Assembly: GCF_014649335.1 (NCBI RefSeq)
Contig: NZ_BMSV01000010.1
Location: 186,001-250,000, forward strand
DNA length: 64,000 nt
Origin: Streptomyces roseolilacinus
GTDB lineage: Bacteria; Actinomycetota; Actinomycetes; Streptomycetales; Streptomycetaceae
Direction: 5' to 3'
Under the pieces are notes generated by a model. That model saw only the letters and a program-made list of their open reading frames with translations, had not been told where the DNA came from and searched no databases. Each line of letters opens with the position of its first letter. Position 1 is the first letter of the stretch. A program made the position numbers and the translations under genes. This document shows positions 43,980 through 52,131 of the stretch, piece after piece.

Positions 43980-45520
43980 CCCGAACCGAACAGCGGAGCG
44001 GGGAAGCGGAGTCCGTACGGCGCCCGGGCCGCTGGCTGGCGCTCACCGTCCTCGTCCTCGCCGTCCTGCTCGTCGCGGTGGACGCCACCGTCCTCGGCCT
44101 GGCCACGCCCTACCTGAGCGAGGACCTCAAGCCGTCCGGCACCCAGCTCCTGTGGATCGGCGACGTCTACTCCTTCGTCATCGCCGGGCTCCTCGTCTCC
44201 ATGGGCAGCCTCGGCGACCGCATCGGCCGCAAGAAGCTGCTGCTCACCGGCGCGACCGCGTTCGGCGCGGTCTCCGTGCTCAACGCCTACGCCACCACCC
44301 CCGAGCTGATGATCGCGGCCCGGGCGCTGCTCGGCGTCGCGGGCGCGACGCTCATGCCGTCCACGCTCGCGCTCATCCGCAACCTCTTCCACGACCCGCG
44401 CGAGCGGAGCCTCGCCATCGGCATCTGGGGCGCCATGGCCTCTGCCGGCGCCGCCGTGGGGCCGGTCGTCGGCGGCTTCCTGCTGGAGCACTTCTGGTGG
44501 GGCTCGGTCTTCCTGATCAACCTCCCCGTGATGGCCGTCCTCGTCCTCGTCGGCATCCGCCTCATCCCCGAGTCGAAGAACCCGGCCCCCGGACCGTGGG
44601 ACCTGCCCAGCGTCGCCACGTCCCTGGTCGGCGTGATCGGCGTCGTCTACGCGATCAAGGAGGCCGCCGCGCACGGCGCCCGCGCGGACGTGTTCGCGGC
44701 CGCCGCCGTCGGCGCCGCCGCGCTGGTCTGGTTCGTCCGCCGCCAGCTCCGGCTGCCGGCGCCGCTGCTCGACATGCGGCTGTTCCAGCACCGGGGCTTC
44801 TCCGGCGCGGTCCTCGCCGACCTGCTGACCATCCTGGGCCTGGCCGGGCTCATCTTCTTCCTGTCCCAGTTCCTCCAACTGGTGCAGGGGCGCAGTCCGC
44901 TGGAGGCCGGGCTCGCCGAACTGCCCGCCGCGCTCGGCGCGGTCGGCGCCGGACTGGTCGCGGGCGTCGCCGCCCGCCGCTTCTCCGTGCGGTCCGTCGT
45001 GGCCGGCGGCCTCGCGGCGATCGGCCTCGCCCTGGCGGCGCTGACCGTGCTCGACCGCACCACCGGGTACCCGCTGCTGGGCGGGTCCCTGCTGGTCGTG
45101 GGCCTCGGCGCCGGCCTGGCCTTCACGGTGACCGCCGACGTCATCCTGTCCAGCGTCCCCAAGGAGCAGGCGGGCGCCGCGTCCGCCGTCTCGGAGACGG
45201 CGTACGAGCTGGGCGCCGCGCTCGGCATCGCCCTGCTGGGCTCCGTCGTGACCGGCGTCTACCGGGACTTCGCCACGCCCCGGGGCGTGCCCGCCGAGAC
45301 GGCGGCCGCCGCGCACGAGTCGCTCGGTGGCGCGGTCGAGGCGGCCACGACCCTGCCGGAACGTTCCGCCGAGGCCCTGGTGGGCGCCGCCCAGCACGCC
45401 TTCGTCGAGGGCCTGCGCATCGCGGCCGGCTGCGGCGCGGTCGTCCTGCTGGCCACGGCGGTGGCCGCCTGGGTCCTGCTGCGCGGCCAGCGCCTGGAGG
45501 AGGGCGCGGAACACCCGTGA
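43976..45520 (+). CDS. DHA2-family (14-helix) MFS multidrug exporter
   Basis: 514 residues with 14 predicted helices. Motif A appears as GSLGDRIGRKKLLL, motif D1 as LLVAVDATVLGLATPYL, and motif C as AGAAVGPVVGGFLLEHFWW. This is the drug-proton antiporter-2 group (EmrB/QacA/SmvA-like); the run DVYSFVIAGLLVSMG is similar to SmvA/LfrA proteins. Coupled to the TetR gene by 4 bases. Substrate is unknown, likely cationic or lipophilic drugs. Confidence 0.92.
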   Translation: MTRTEQRSGEAESVRRPGRWLALTVLVLAVLLVAVDATVLGLATPYLSEDLKPSGTQLLWIGDVYSFVIAGLLVSMGSLGDRIGRKKLLLTGATAFGAVSVLNAYATTPELMIAARALLGVAGATLMPSTLALIRNLFHDPRERSLAIGIWGAMASAGAAVGPVVGGFLLEHFWWGSVFLINLPVMAVLVLVGIRLIPESKNPAPGPWDLPSVATSLVGVIGVVYAIKEAAAHGARADVFAAAAVGAAALVWFVRRQLRLPAPLLDMRLFQHRGFSGAVLADLLTILGLAGLIFFLSQFLQLVQGRSPLEAGLAELPAALGAVGAGLVAGVAARRFSVRSVVAGGLAAIGLALAALTVLDRTTGYPLLGGSLLVVGLGAGLAFTVTADVILSSVPKEQAGAASAVSETAYELGAALGIALLGSVVTGVYRDFATPRGVPAETAAAAHESLGGAVEAATTLPERSAEALVGAAQHAFVEGLRIAAGCGAVVLLATAVAAWVLLRGQRLEEGAEHP

Positions 45521-45541
45521 CGGCGCCCCGGTGACCCGACG

Positions 45542-45581
45542 GCCGAGGGCCCGCACCCCCACGGGGGTGCGGGCCCTCGGC
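45542..45581. terminator. Bidirectional hairpin terminator
   Basis: An 18-bp perfect stem (45542-45559 with 45564-45581) and loop CACG lies between the convergent exporter and acyltransferase genes and can end both transcripts. It is the longest perfect stem I found in the window. Confidence 0.9.
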
Positions 45582-45602
45582 GCGCGGCCGGCCGGCGCCC
45601 GC

Positions 45603-46274
45603 TCAGGCCGCCTTCGCCTTGGTGGCGTACATGTCCACGTACTCCTGCCCCGACAGCCGCATGACCTCCGCCATCACGGAGTCCGTCACCGCCCGCAGCA
45701 CGTACCGGTCGCGGTCCATGCCCTCGTAGCGGGAGAACTCCATCGGCTCGCCGAAGCGCACCGTCACCCGGCCCGGCCGGGGCAGCCCCGCGCCGCCCGG
45801 CTGCAGCTTGTCCGTGCCGATCAGCGCGAACGGCACCACCGGCGCGCCCGTCATCAGCGTCAGCCGCGCGATGCCCGTGCGGCCCCGGTACAGCCGGCCG
45901 TCGGGGGAGCGCGTGCCCTCCGGGTAGATGCCGAAGACCCTGCCCTCCTCCAGCACCCGGCGGCCCGTGTGCAGCGCGGCCACGGCGGCGCCCGCGCCGT
46001 CCCGGTCCACCGGGACCATGCCGACGCCGGTGAAGAACCAGGCCATGAGACGGCCCTTCAGGCCCGTGCCGGTGACGTACTCGTCCTTGCCGATGAAGCA
46101 CACCTGGCGGTCCACCACCAGCGGCAGGATCATGGAGTCGATGAAGGTGAGGTGGTTGCCCGCCAGGATGACCGGCCCGGTCCCGGGGATCCTCTCGACG
46201 CCCTCCACCCGTGGGCGGAACATCAGCCGCATGACCGGGCCGAGCACTGCCTTGATGAGCGCGAAGCGGGACAA
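45603..46274 (-). CDS. plsC: 1-acyl-glycerol-3-phosphate acyltransferase (PlsC-like)
   Basis: 223 residues from a TTG with GGAGGA close upstream. Block I is GNHLTFIDSMI (NHx4D), block III is FGIYPEGTRSPDG (EGTR), and block IV is APVVPFALIG. It uses acyl-CoA or acyl-ACP to form phosphatidate in the membrane. It faces the GlpQ gene across 238 bases; both act on glycerophospholipids. Several PlsC paralogues occur in actinobacteria, so the exact acceptor is unsure. Confidence 0.88.
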   Translation of the reverse strand: MSRFALIKAVLGPVMRLMFRPRVEGVERIPGTGPVILAGNHLTFIDSMILPLVVDRQVCFIGKDEYVTGTGLKGRLMAWFFTGVGMVPVDRDGAGAAVAALHTGRRVLEEGRVFGIYPEGTRSPDGRLYRGRTGIARLTLMTGAPVVPFALIGTDKLQPGGAGLPRPGRVTVRFGEPMEFSRYEGMDRDRYVLRAVTDSVMAEVMRLSGQEYVDMYATKAKAA

Positions 46275-46411
46275 CGAGTCCTCCGGTGTCGTGGGCGGTC
46301 GCGGTCGCGGTCCCGTAGGGCCGGCGAAATCCGTGCAGGTGAGGACGATACTCGCCGGTCACGCTCCGTCGCACATCGGGCTCGCCGAGTCGGCGCGCGG
46401 CGTCGGCCCGT

Positions 46412-46444
46412 GTTCTCCGCGTGTTCGTCCGGGGTCTCCCGTAC
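46412..46444 (+). promoter_or_regulatory. PHO box (three 11-base direct repeats)
   Basis: GTTCTCCGCGT (46412-46422), GTTCGTCCGGG (46423-46433) and GTCTCCCGTAC (46434-46444) run in exact 11-base register, matching the direct-repeat units bound by PhoP in Streptomyces (core GTTCACC-like). They lie 69-101 bases before the GlpQ ATG. Known PhoP control of glpQ1 in S. coelicolor supports this reading. Confidence 0.7.
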
Positions 46445-46512
46445 GTAACACCGGGGCGCCTACCATCGGCCGCGCCCGTCAGGCCGAGGAAACGTTCAGT
46501 GGAGGAGCCTTC

Positions 46513-47694
46513 ATGACTCAGGGTGCGCGCAGGAGTCCCGCCCGCCGGACCGTACTGGGAGCGGCGGCGCTCACCACCGCGGCCGCCGCCGCGTCCGCAG
46601 CCGGCGCGGGGACCGCCGCCGCGGCCCCGGGCACCGGGACCGCGACGGGCGCGGAGGGGGCCCGGGGCGGCGCCCACCGGGGGCTGCCGGTCCCCGCGGT
46701 CATCGCCCACCGCGGCGCCAGCGGCTACCGCCCCGAGCACACCCTCGGCTCCTACCAGCTCGCCCTCGACATGGGCGCCCACGTCATCGAGCAGGACCTG
46801 GTGCCCACCCGCGACGGGCACCTGGTGTGCCGTCACGAGAACGACATCAGCGCCACCACGGACGTCGCCGACCACCCCGAGTTCGCCTCCCGCCGCACCA
46901 CCAAGACGGTCGACGGCCAGGCGCTCACCGGCTGGTTCACCGAGGACTTCACGCTCGCCGAGCTGAAGACGCTGCGCGCCAAGGAGCGCATCCCCGGCAC
47001 CCGCCCGCACAACACGCTGTACGACGGCCGCTGGACCGTCCCCAGCTTCGAGGAGGTGCTCCGCTGGGCCGAGAAGGAGGGCCGCCGCCGCGGGCACCCG
47101 GTGTGGCTGCACGTCGAGACCAAGCACCCCACGTACTTCCGCAAGCTCGGCCTCGGCCTGGAGGAGCGCCTCGCCCGGCTGCTCCGCCGCTACGGCCGCC
47201 ACCGCGCCGACTCGCCCACGTTCCTGCAGTCCTTCGAGCCGACCAGCATGCAGCGCATGGCCCGGCTCGTCGCCACGCCGCGCGTCGTCCTGCTGTGGAC
47301 GCCCGACGACCGCCCGTACGACTTCGTCGACGCCGGCGACCCGCGCACCGTCGCGGACCTGGTGACGCCGCGCGGCCTCGACTGGATCGCCTCGTACGCC
47401 CAGGGCATCGGCCCGCTCCTCGACCTGGTCATCCCCAAGGGCCCCGACGGCCGGCTCGGCGAGCCGACCACCCTCGTCCGCGACGCGCACGCGCGCGGCC
47501 TGGTCCTCCACCCGTACACGCTGCGCAACGAGAACACCTTCCTGCCCGCCGACTTCCGGCGCGGCACGGACCCCCACGCGTACGGTGACGTCTTCGGCGC
47601 GTACCGGGCGTACTTCGCCACCGGCATCGACGGCATCTTCACCGACCAGCCCGACACGGGCCTGCTCGCCGCCGCGGACCACCGCGGCCGCTGA
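46513..47694 (+). CDS. glpQ: Secreted glycerophosphodiester phosphodiesterase
   Basis: 393 residues. A twin-Arg signal (RSPARRTVLGAAALTT) fits Tat export. The GDPD barrel has IAHRGASGYRPEHT with metal and acid-base residues His and Glu, EQDLVPTRDGHLVCRHEND with a second His, and LHVETKHP. The end GIDGIFTDQPDTG is typical. It releases glycerol-3-phosphate from deacylated phospholipids or teichoic acid outside the cell. The PHO box upstream indicates induction in phosphate starvation. Confidence 0.93.
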   Translation: MTQGARRSPARRTVLGAAALTTAAAAASAAGAGTAAAAPGTGTATGAEGARGGAHRGLPVPAVIAHRGASGYRPEHTLGSYQLALDMGAHVIEQDLVPTRDGHLVCRHENDISATTDVADHPEFASRRTTKTVDGQALTGWFTEDFTLAELKTLRAKERIPGTRPHNTLYDGRWTVPSFEEVLRWAEKEGRRRGHPVWLHVETKHPTYFRKLGLGLEERLARLLRRYGRHRADSPTFLQSFEPTSMQRMARLVATPRVVLLWTPDDRPYDFVDAGDPRTVADLVTPRGLDWIASYAQGIGPLLDLVIPKGPDGRLGEPTTLVRDAHARGLVLHPYTLRNENTFLPADFRRGTDPHAYGDVFGAYRAYFATGIDGIFTDQPDTGLLAAADHRGR

Positions 47695-47841
47695 CACCAC
47701 GCCCACCCCCGGCCGCCCGCCGGCCCCGCCGTCCGCCGGCGTCCCGCGGGGGCACGCAGGTCGTCACCCGCGTGCCCCCGCGGTCACTCCCTCGGGTGAA
47801 TCCCCGCCCGTCCGGCAACCGCGCCCGCCCCGGGGCGAGTC

Positions 47842-48417
47842 GTGCCCGGCATGACGCCCCGTGAATCCGCCCCGCACGCGCCGGCCGTCCCCGAACCGTT
47901 CGGCGCGCTCGCCCCGCTCCTGGCCGCCGAGTCCGACGCCGAGGCCGCCGCGTCGGGCCTCGACTCCCGCGACCTCCAGCAGGCCGTCTGGCTGAGGCTC
48001 CTCGAACACCTCGACGGCCCCGGCGCCCCCGCCCGCCCCGCCGAGTGGCTGCGCCGTGCCGTGCGGGAGGAGGCCCGCCGCGCCCGCCGCACGGCCGTCC
48101 GGGAGCTGCCGTACGACGACGAGCCCGCCCCCGACGCCCGCTTCGGGTCCGCTCAGGCGCCCGCCCCGGAGTGGGCCGCCGTGCAGGCCGAACGCCGTCG
48201 CGCGCTGCGCGCCGCCGTCCGCCGCACCCCGGTCCGCTGCCAGCGGCTGCTGTCTGCGATGTTGGCGCCGAACGACCCCACGTACCGAGAAATCGCAGGG
48301 AAGTTGGGTATCTCACAGGGCAGTTTGGGGCCGATGCGTTCCCGGTGCCTGGGATGCTTGCGCAGAATGCTCACCGCAGGGGTTGCCGCCCCCACCCATC
48401 GGGGAAGGGTGCGGTAG
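47842..48417 (+). CDS. ECF-sigma-like protein with reduced region 2
   Basis: 191 residues. A shortened region-2-like part (SRDLQQAVWLRLLEHL, then WLRRAVREEARRARRTAVRE) precedes a region 4 helix-turn-helix (CQRLLSAMLAPNDPTYREIA, GKLGISQGSLGPMRSRCLGC). The usual region 1.2 and the first helices of region 2 are missing, so DNA melting by it is doubtful; it may work as a regulator. GTG 47842 and ATG 47851 are both possible. Related proteins occur widely in Streptomyces. Confidence 0.75.
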   Translation: MPGMTPRESAPHAPAVPEPFGALAPLLAAESDAEAAASGLDSRDLQQAVWLRLLEHLDGPGAPARPAEWLRRAVREEARRARRTAVRELPYDDEPAPDARFGSAQAPAPEWAAVQAERRRALRAAVRRTPVRCQRLLSAMLAPNDPTYREIAGKLGISQGSLGPMRSRCLGCLRRMLTAGVAAPTHRGRVR

Positions 48418-48456
48418 ACCGACAGGGCGTATCAGGTGAGCCGGAGGCATGCACAC

Positions 48457-48939
48457 ATGGGCATGAGCGTGACCATCTCAGCGGCAAGCGCACAGGATGC
48501 CGAACAGATCCTCAAGCTGCAGTACCTCTGCTACCAGGACGAGGCCGAGCTGTACGGCGACTACACGATCGAGCCGCTCACCCAGCCACTGGACGACCTG
48601 AAGGCCGAGCTGGAGCGCGGCCACGCCCTCGTCGCCCGCCTCGGCGACGAGATCGTCGCCTCCGTGCGCGGCGAGGCCGACGAGACGGGCACCGCCCGCA
48701 TCGGCAGGCTCATCGTCCACCCCCGGCTGCGCGGCCACGGTCTCGGCGGCCGCCTCCTCGACGCCATCGAGGAGCACTTCGCCCGGGACGCGGAGGCCGC
48801 CGCCACGCGCTTCCGGCTGTTCACCGGCGACCGCAGCGAGGGCAACCTGCGCCTCTACCGCAGGAAGGGGTACGAGGCGGTGGCCACCGAGCGGGTCGGC
48901 CCCCGCCTCACCCTCGTCACGCTGGAGAAGGCCGCCTAG
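48457..48939 (+). CDS. GNAT-family N-acetyltransferase
   Basis: 160 residues from ATG 48457, with GGAGG nine bases upstream. Motif A RLIVHPRLRGHGLGGRLLDA binds CoA, and NLRLYRRKGYEAVATE is the C-terminal strand. The stop TAG falls in the sequence CTAG, whose other strand is the stop of the next gene. Substrate unknown. Confidence 0.88.
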   Translation: MGMSVTISAASAQDAEQILKLQYLCYQDEAELYGDYTIEPLTQPLDDLKAELERGHALVARLGDEIVASVRGEADETGTARIGRLIVHPRLRGHGLGGRLLDAIEEHFARDAEAAATRFRLFTGDRSEGNLRLYRRKGYEAVATERVGPRLTLVTLEKAA

Positions 48940-49343
48940 GCGGCCGGGGCGACCCGGCGGGCGCGGCGCAGCCACAGGATCCCGGTCACCGGCAGCAGGA
49001 CCGGGATGAACACGTAGCCGTAGCCGAACTCCGACCAGACCGTGGTGTCGGGGAAGGCCGCCGGGTCGAGCACCGTCCACGTCCCGATGGTGAGCACGCC
49101 CACCAGCTCGGCGGCGCAGCACACCAGCGCCGCCCTGCGGGCCGTCTCGCCGCCGCGCACGAGCGTGTAGGTGATGAAGACGTACACGACCGCCGCCACG
49201 GCCGACAGGGAGTACGCCAGCGGCGCCCGGTCGAACTCGGTCGCGATCTGGTACGCGGAGCGCGACACCGCGCCGACCGACATCACCCCGTACAGCCACA
49301 CCAGCAGCATGCCGGGTCCCTTGACCAGCCGATCGGCGGTCAT
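48936..49343 (-). CDS. Small four-helix membrane protein
   Basis: 135 residues, four hydrophobic segments (MLLVWLYGVMSVGAVSRS; LAYSLSAVAAVVYVFITYTL; AALVCCAAELVGVLTIGTW; YGYVFIPVLLPVTGILWL). Similar small integral membrane proteins are conserved in Streptomyces near metNIQ, as I recall. It follows the other membrane gene by one base. Function unknown. Confidence 0.75.
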   Translation of the reverse strand: MTADRLVKGPGMLLVWLYGVMSVGAVSRSAYQIATEFDRAPLAYSLSAVAAVVYVFITYTLVRGGETARRAALVCCAAELVGVLTIGTWTVLDPAAFPDTTVWSEFGYGYVFIPVLLPVTGILWLRRARRVAPAA

Positions 49344-49344
49344 C

Positions 49345-49707
49345 TCAGCCCTCCCACCAGATGTCGTGGAGGCGCACCTCCAGCACGGCCAGGACCACCG
49401 CCCCGGCCGCGACCGTCGCCGACCCCCACCGGCTCCGCTCGACCAGCGACATGAACCCCGCCGCCGGCAGCGCGAACAGCGCCCCCAGCAGGTACGCCAC
49501 GAAGATCGCCGTGCCCTCGTCCGCCTCGTCGCCCTGCGCGAGCCGCACCACCCCCACCACCAGCTGGGCCAGGGCGAGCACGGTCACCACGGCCATGCCG
49601 GCGAAGTGCCAGTCCTTCGTCGGCTGGTCCCGGTACGCGGCGAAACCGCACCACGCGGCGAGGGCCAGCGCGGCGAGGGACACCGTGAGCGTCAGGGCGT
49701 TGAGCAT
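49345..49707 (-). CDS. Small four-helix membrane protein
   Basis: 120 residues with four membrane segments (LTLTVSLAALALAAWCGFAA; AVVTVLALAQLVVGVVRLA; AIFVAYLLGALFALPAAGFM; VAAGAVVLAVLEVRL) and a charged short loop GDEADEG. It is the first of a two-gene unit with the protein at 48936-49343; the pair may form one complex. Function unknown. Confidence 0.75.
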   Translation of the reverse strand: MLNALTLTVSLAALALAAWCGFAAYRDQPTKDWHFAGMAVVTVLALAQLVVGVVRLAQGDEADEGTAIFVAYLLGALFALPAAGFMSLVERSRWGSATVAAGAVVLAVLEVRLHDIWWEG

Positions 49708-49972
49708 GCGCCGAGACTATTACGGACGAAAACCCCCGCTGCCGCCGCCCCCGCCCCCCACGTGGTCTTGACCACAGCGGCCCCCGCGCCGCCCCCGGCC
49801 GCCCCTCCGCCCGCACCCCGTGTCGCCCCCGCGTTCCCGCAGGCCAGCCCGGTGCGGACGGTAGGAGGCGGCACGCCGGGCCGGTGTGCTCCCGTCCACG
49901 TATCGCCCCCCGCCCGTCCGCTATGCGGACACCTCCGCTCGCCCCCGGACCCCGTCTGCTTTACTGGGCGCC

Positions 49973-50059
49973 ATGACCACGACGAGCACCCGCACCCTTG
50001 CGACCGAGGCGATCACGACGCCCGGTGCTCGTTGTACGTGTCGAATGCGCGCCTTCTAG
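49973..50059 (+). CDS. Leader peptide with Cys-Thr-Cys-Arg-Met-Arg end, upstream of metN
   Basis: 28 residues: MTTTSTRTLATEAITTPGAR then CTCRMRAF. The critical codons are TGT ACG TGT CGA ATG, with two rare TGT Cys codons next to a Met codon. TTTACT (49960-49965) lies 7 bases before the ATG, which suggests a leaderless message. The peptide lies about 200 bases before a methionine transporter operon; ribosome stalling at Cys or Met codons could control it. NCBI calls similar Streptomyces peptides putative leader peptides. Length and context fit; the regulatory action is inferred. Confidence 0.75.
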   Translation: MTTTSTRTLATEAITTPGARCTCRMRAF

Positions 50060-50261
50060 AGGGCCCCTGACGAGCCTCGCGCCCCGAAGCGAGACCCGAC
50101 GGCAGAGCAGTCGGCCGCGTCCGCGTGTACGAACGAACCCCGGACCGCGTGCCCGCCCCGCGCACACGCCTCCCCACGGCAGCCGTGCCGCGCGACGCAA
50201 TGACGAATGCCCCGTGCCCGGCGGACACCGCGCCGTGCACTCGACAGTGACGGATAACCCT
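50060..50261 (+). promoter_or_regulatory. metN leader with hairpins
   Basis: Between the leader peptide and metN: CTCGC/GCGAG stem (50076-50080 with 50089-50093) 17 bases after the peptide stop, and CACGG/CCGTG (50175-50179 with 50183-50187) 75 bases before metN. Neither has a T-run. Their position suits attenuation tied to translation of the peptide. No SAM riboswitch core was recognised. Confidence 0.45.
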
Positions 50262-51359
50262 GTGATCACCACCAAGGGCCTGACCAAGGTCTACGAGTCG
50301 CGCGGCCGCCAGGTCACCGCTCTGGACGGCGTCGACCTGCACGTCCGCGAAGGCGAGGTGTTCGGCGTCATCGGCCAGAGCGGCGCCGGCAAGTCCTCCC
50401 TCATCCGCTGCGTCAACCTCCTGGAGCGCCCCACCTCCGGCACCGTGACGGTCGACGGCACCGACCTCACCGCCCTGGCCGGACGCGGCCGGCGCGCGGG
50501 CCGGGACCTGCGCCGCGCCCGCAGCCGCATCGGCATGGTCTTCCAGCACTTCAACCTGCTGTCCTCGCGGACCGTCCAGGACAACGTCGAACTGCCCCTG
50601 GAGATCCTCGGCGTATCCGGCGCCGAGCGCGCCCGCCGCGCCCTCGAACTCCTCGACCTCGTCGGCCTCGCCGACAAGGCCAAGGCGTACCCCGGCCAGC
50701 TCTCCGGCGGCCAGAAGCAGCGCGTCGGCATCGCCCGCGCCCTGGCCGGCGAGCCCAGGGTGCTCCTCTCCGACGAGGCCACCAGCGCCCTCGACCCGGA
50801 GACCACCCGCTCCATCCTCCAGCTGCTGCGCGACCTGAACCGGCAGCTCGGCCTGACCGTCCTCCTCATCACCCACGAGATGGACGTCGTGAAGACCGTC
50901 TGCGACTCCGCCGCGCTGATGAGGAGCGGCCGCGTCGTCGAGTCCGGCACCGTCGCCGAACTCCTCGCCACCCCCGGCTCCGAACTCGCCGGCGAGCTGT
51001 TCCCGGTCAGCGGCCAGGCCACCGGCCCGGACCGCACGGTCGTCGACGTGACCTTCCACGGCGAGGCCGCGACCCAGCCGGTCATCTCCCAGCTGGCCCG
51101 CACCTACAACATCGACATATCGATCCTCGGTGCCGCGATGGACAGCGTCGGGGGGAAGCAGATCGGCCGCATGCGCATCGAACTCCCCGGCCGCTACGAG
51201 GAGAACGTCGTCCCCGTCGGCTTCCTGCGCGAACAGGGCCTCCAGGTCGCCGTCGTCGACCCCGCCGCCACGAACACCGCCACGACCGCCGCCCCGACCA
51301 CCGTCCCGACCCCCGGCACCGCCTCGCCGTCGCCGCTCGCCAAGGAGGCCGCCAAGTGA
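50262..51359 (+). CDS. metN: Methionine ABC transporter ATP-binding protein
   Basis: 365 residues from GTG 50262 (GTG 50247 would add five residues; neither has a strong ribosome site). Walker A is GQSGAGKS (38-45), the signature LSGGQKQR, and Walker B VLLSDEATSALD. A C-terminal NIL domain (VVDVTFHGEAATQPVISQL) binds methionine and slows transport when it is abundant inside. The tail is rich in Thr/Ala/Pro. Coupled to metI by 4 bases. Confidence 0.95.
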   Translation: MITTKGLTKVYESRGRQVTALDGVDLHVREGEVFGVIGQSGAGKSSLIRCVNLLERPTSGTVTVDGTDLTALAGRGRRAGRDLRRARSRIGMVFQHFNLLSSRTVQDNVELPLEILGVSGAERARRALELLDLVGLADKAKAYPGQLSGGQKQRVGIARALAGEPRVLLSDEATSALDPETTRSILQLLRDLNRQLGLTVLLITHEMDVVKTVCDSAALMRSGRVVESGTVAELLATPGSELAGELFPVSGQATGPDRTVVDVTFHGEAATQPVISQLARTYNIDISILGAAMDSVGGKQIGRMRIELPGRYEENVVPVGFLREQGLQVAVVDPAATNTATTAAPTTVPTPGTASPSPLAKEAAK

Positions 51360-52027
51360 CCTGGCCGGAGATGCAGCCCCTGCTCACCCAGGGCACCATC
51401 GACACCCTCTACATGGTCCTGTGGGCCACCGTCGTCTCCGTGCTCGGCGGCCTGCCCCTCGGCCTCCTCCTCGTCCTCACCGACAAGGGCGGACTGCTGC
51501 AGAACACGGCCGTCAACAAGGTCGTCGGCGTCATCGTGAACATCGGCCGCTCGCTGCCGTTCATCATCCTGCTGATCGCGCTGATCCCGTTCACCAAGCT
51601 CGTCGTCGGCACCTTCATCGGCCCGACCGCGATGATCGTCCCCCTCGCCATCGGCGCCATCCCCTTCTTCGCGCGCCTCGTCGAGACCGCCGTCCGCGAG
51701 GTCGACCACGGCCTCGTCGAAGCCGTCCAGTCCATGGGCGGCTCCATCCCCACGATCATCCGCAAGGTGCTCCTGCCGCAGGCCCTGCCGTCCCTGGTCT
51801 CCGCCGTCACCACCACCGTGATCGTCCTCATCGGCTACTCGGCCATGGCCGGCGCGGTCGGCGGCGAGGGCCTCGGCTCCAAGGCCATCACCTACGGCTA
51901 CCAGCGGTTCGACACCACGTTCATGCTCGTCACCGTGGCGATCCTGATCGTCGTCGTCTCCGTCGTCCAGCTCCTCGGCGACGGCGTCGTACGGCTCCTC
52001 GCCCGCCGCGGCCGCACCGCGTCCTGA
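51356..52027 (+). CDS. metI: Methionine ABC transporter permease
   Basis: 223 residues from GTG 51356, five membrane helices. The ABC coupling helix is in VEAVQSMGGSIPTIIRKVLLP (EAAxxxG-type). This is MetI, paired as a dimer with MetN. A 104-base gap separates it from metQ. Confidence 0.95.
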   Translation: MTWPEMQPLLTQGTIDTLYMVLWATVVSVLGGLPLGLLLVLTDKGGLLQNTAVNKVVGVIVNIGRSLPFIILLIALIPFTKLVVGTFIGPTAMIVPLAIGAIPFFARLVETAVREVDHGLVEAVQSMGGSIPTIIRKVLLPQALPSLVSAVTTTVIVLIGYSAMAGAVGGEGLGSKAITYGYQRFDTTFMLVTVAILIVVVSVVQLLGDGVVRLLARRGRTAS

Positions 52028-52131
52028 CCGGCGCCCCACCAGACTTCGCGCGACCCTCACGGCTCGCCACCGAAGAACGAGCCCGCACTCCTTGTCCGGG
52101 CGTCCCCGTACACCAGAAAGAGGCACTCTTC

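Noticed and set aside
45542..45581. Possible transposon inverted repeat
   Set aside because: An 18-bp stem with a four-base loop between convergent genes is a terminator; no transposase is near.
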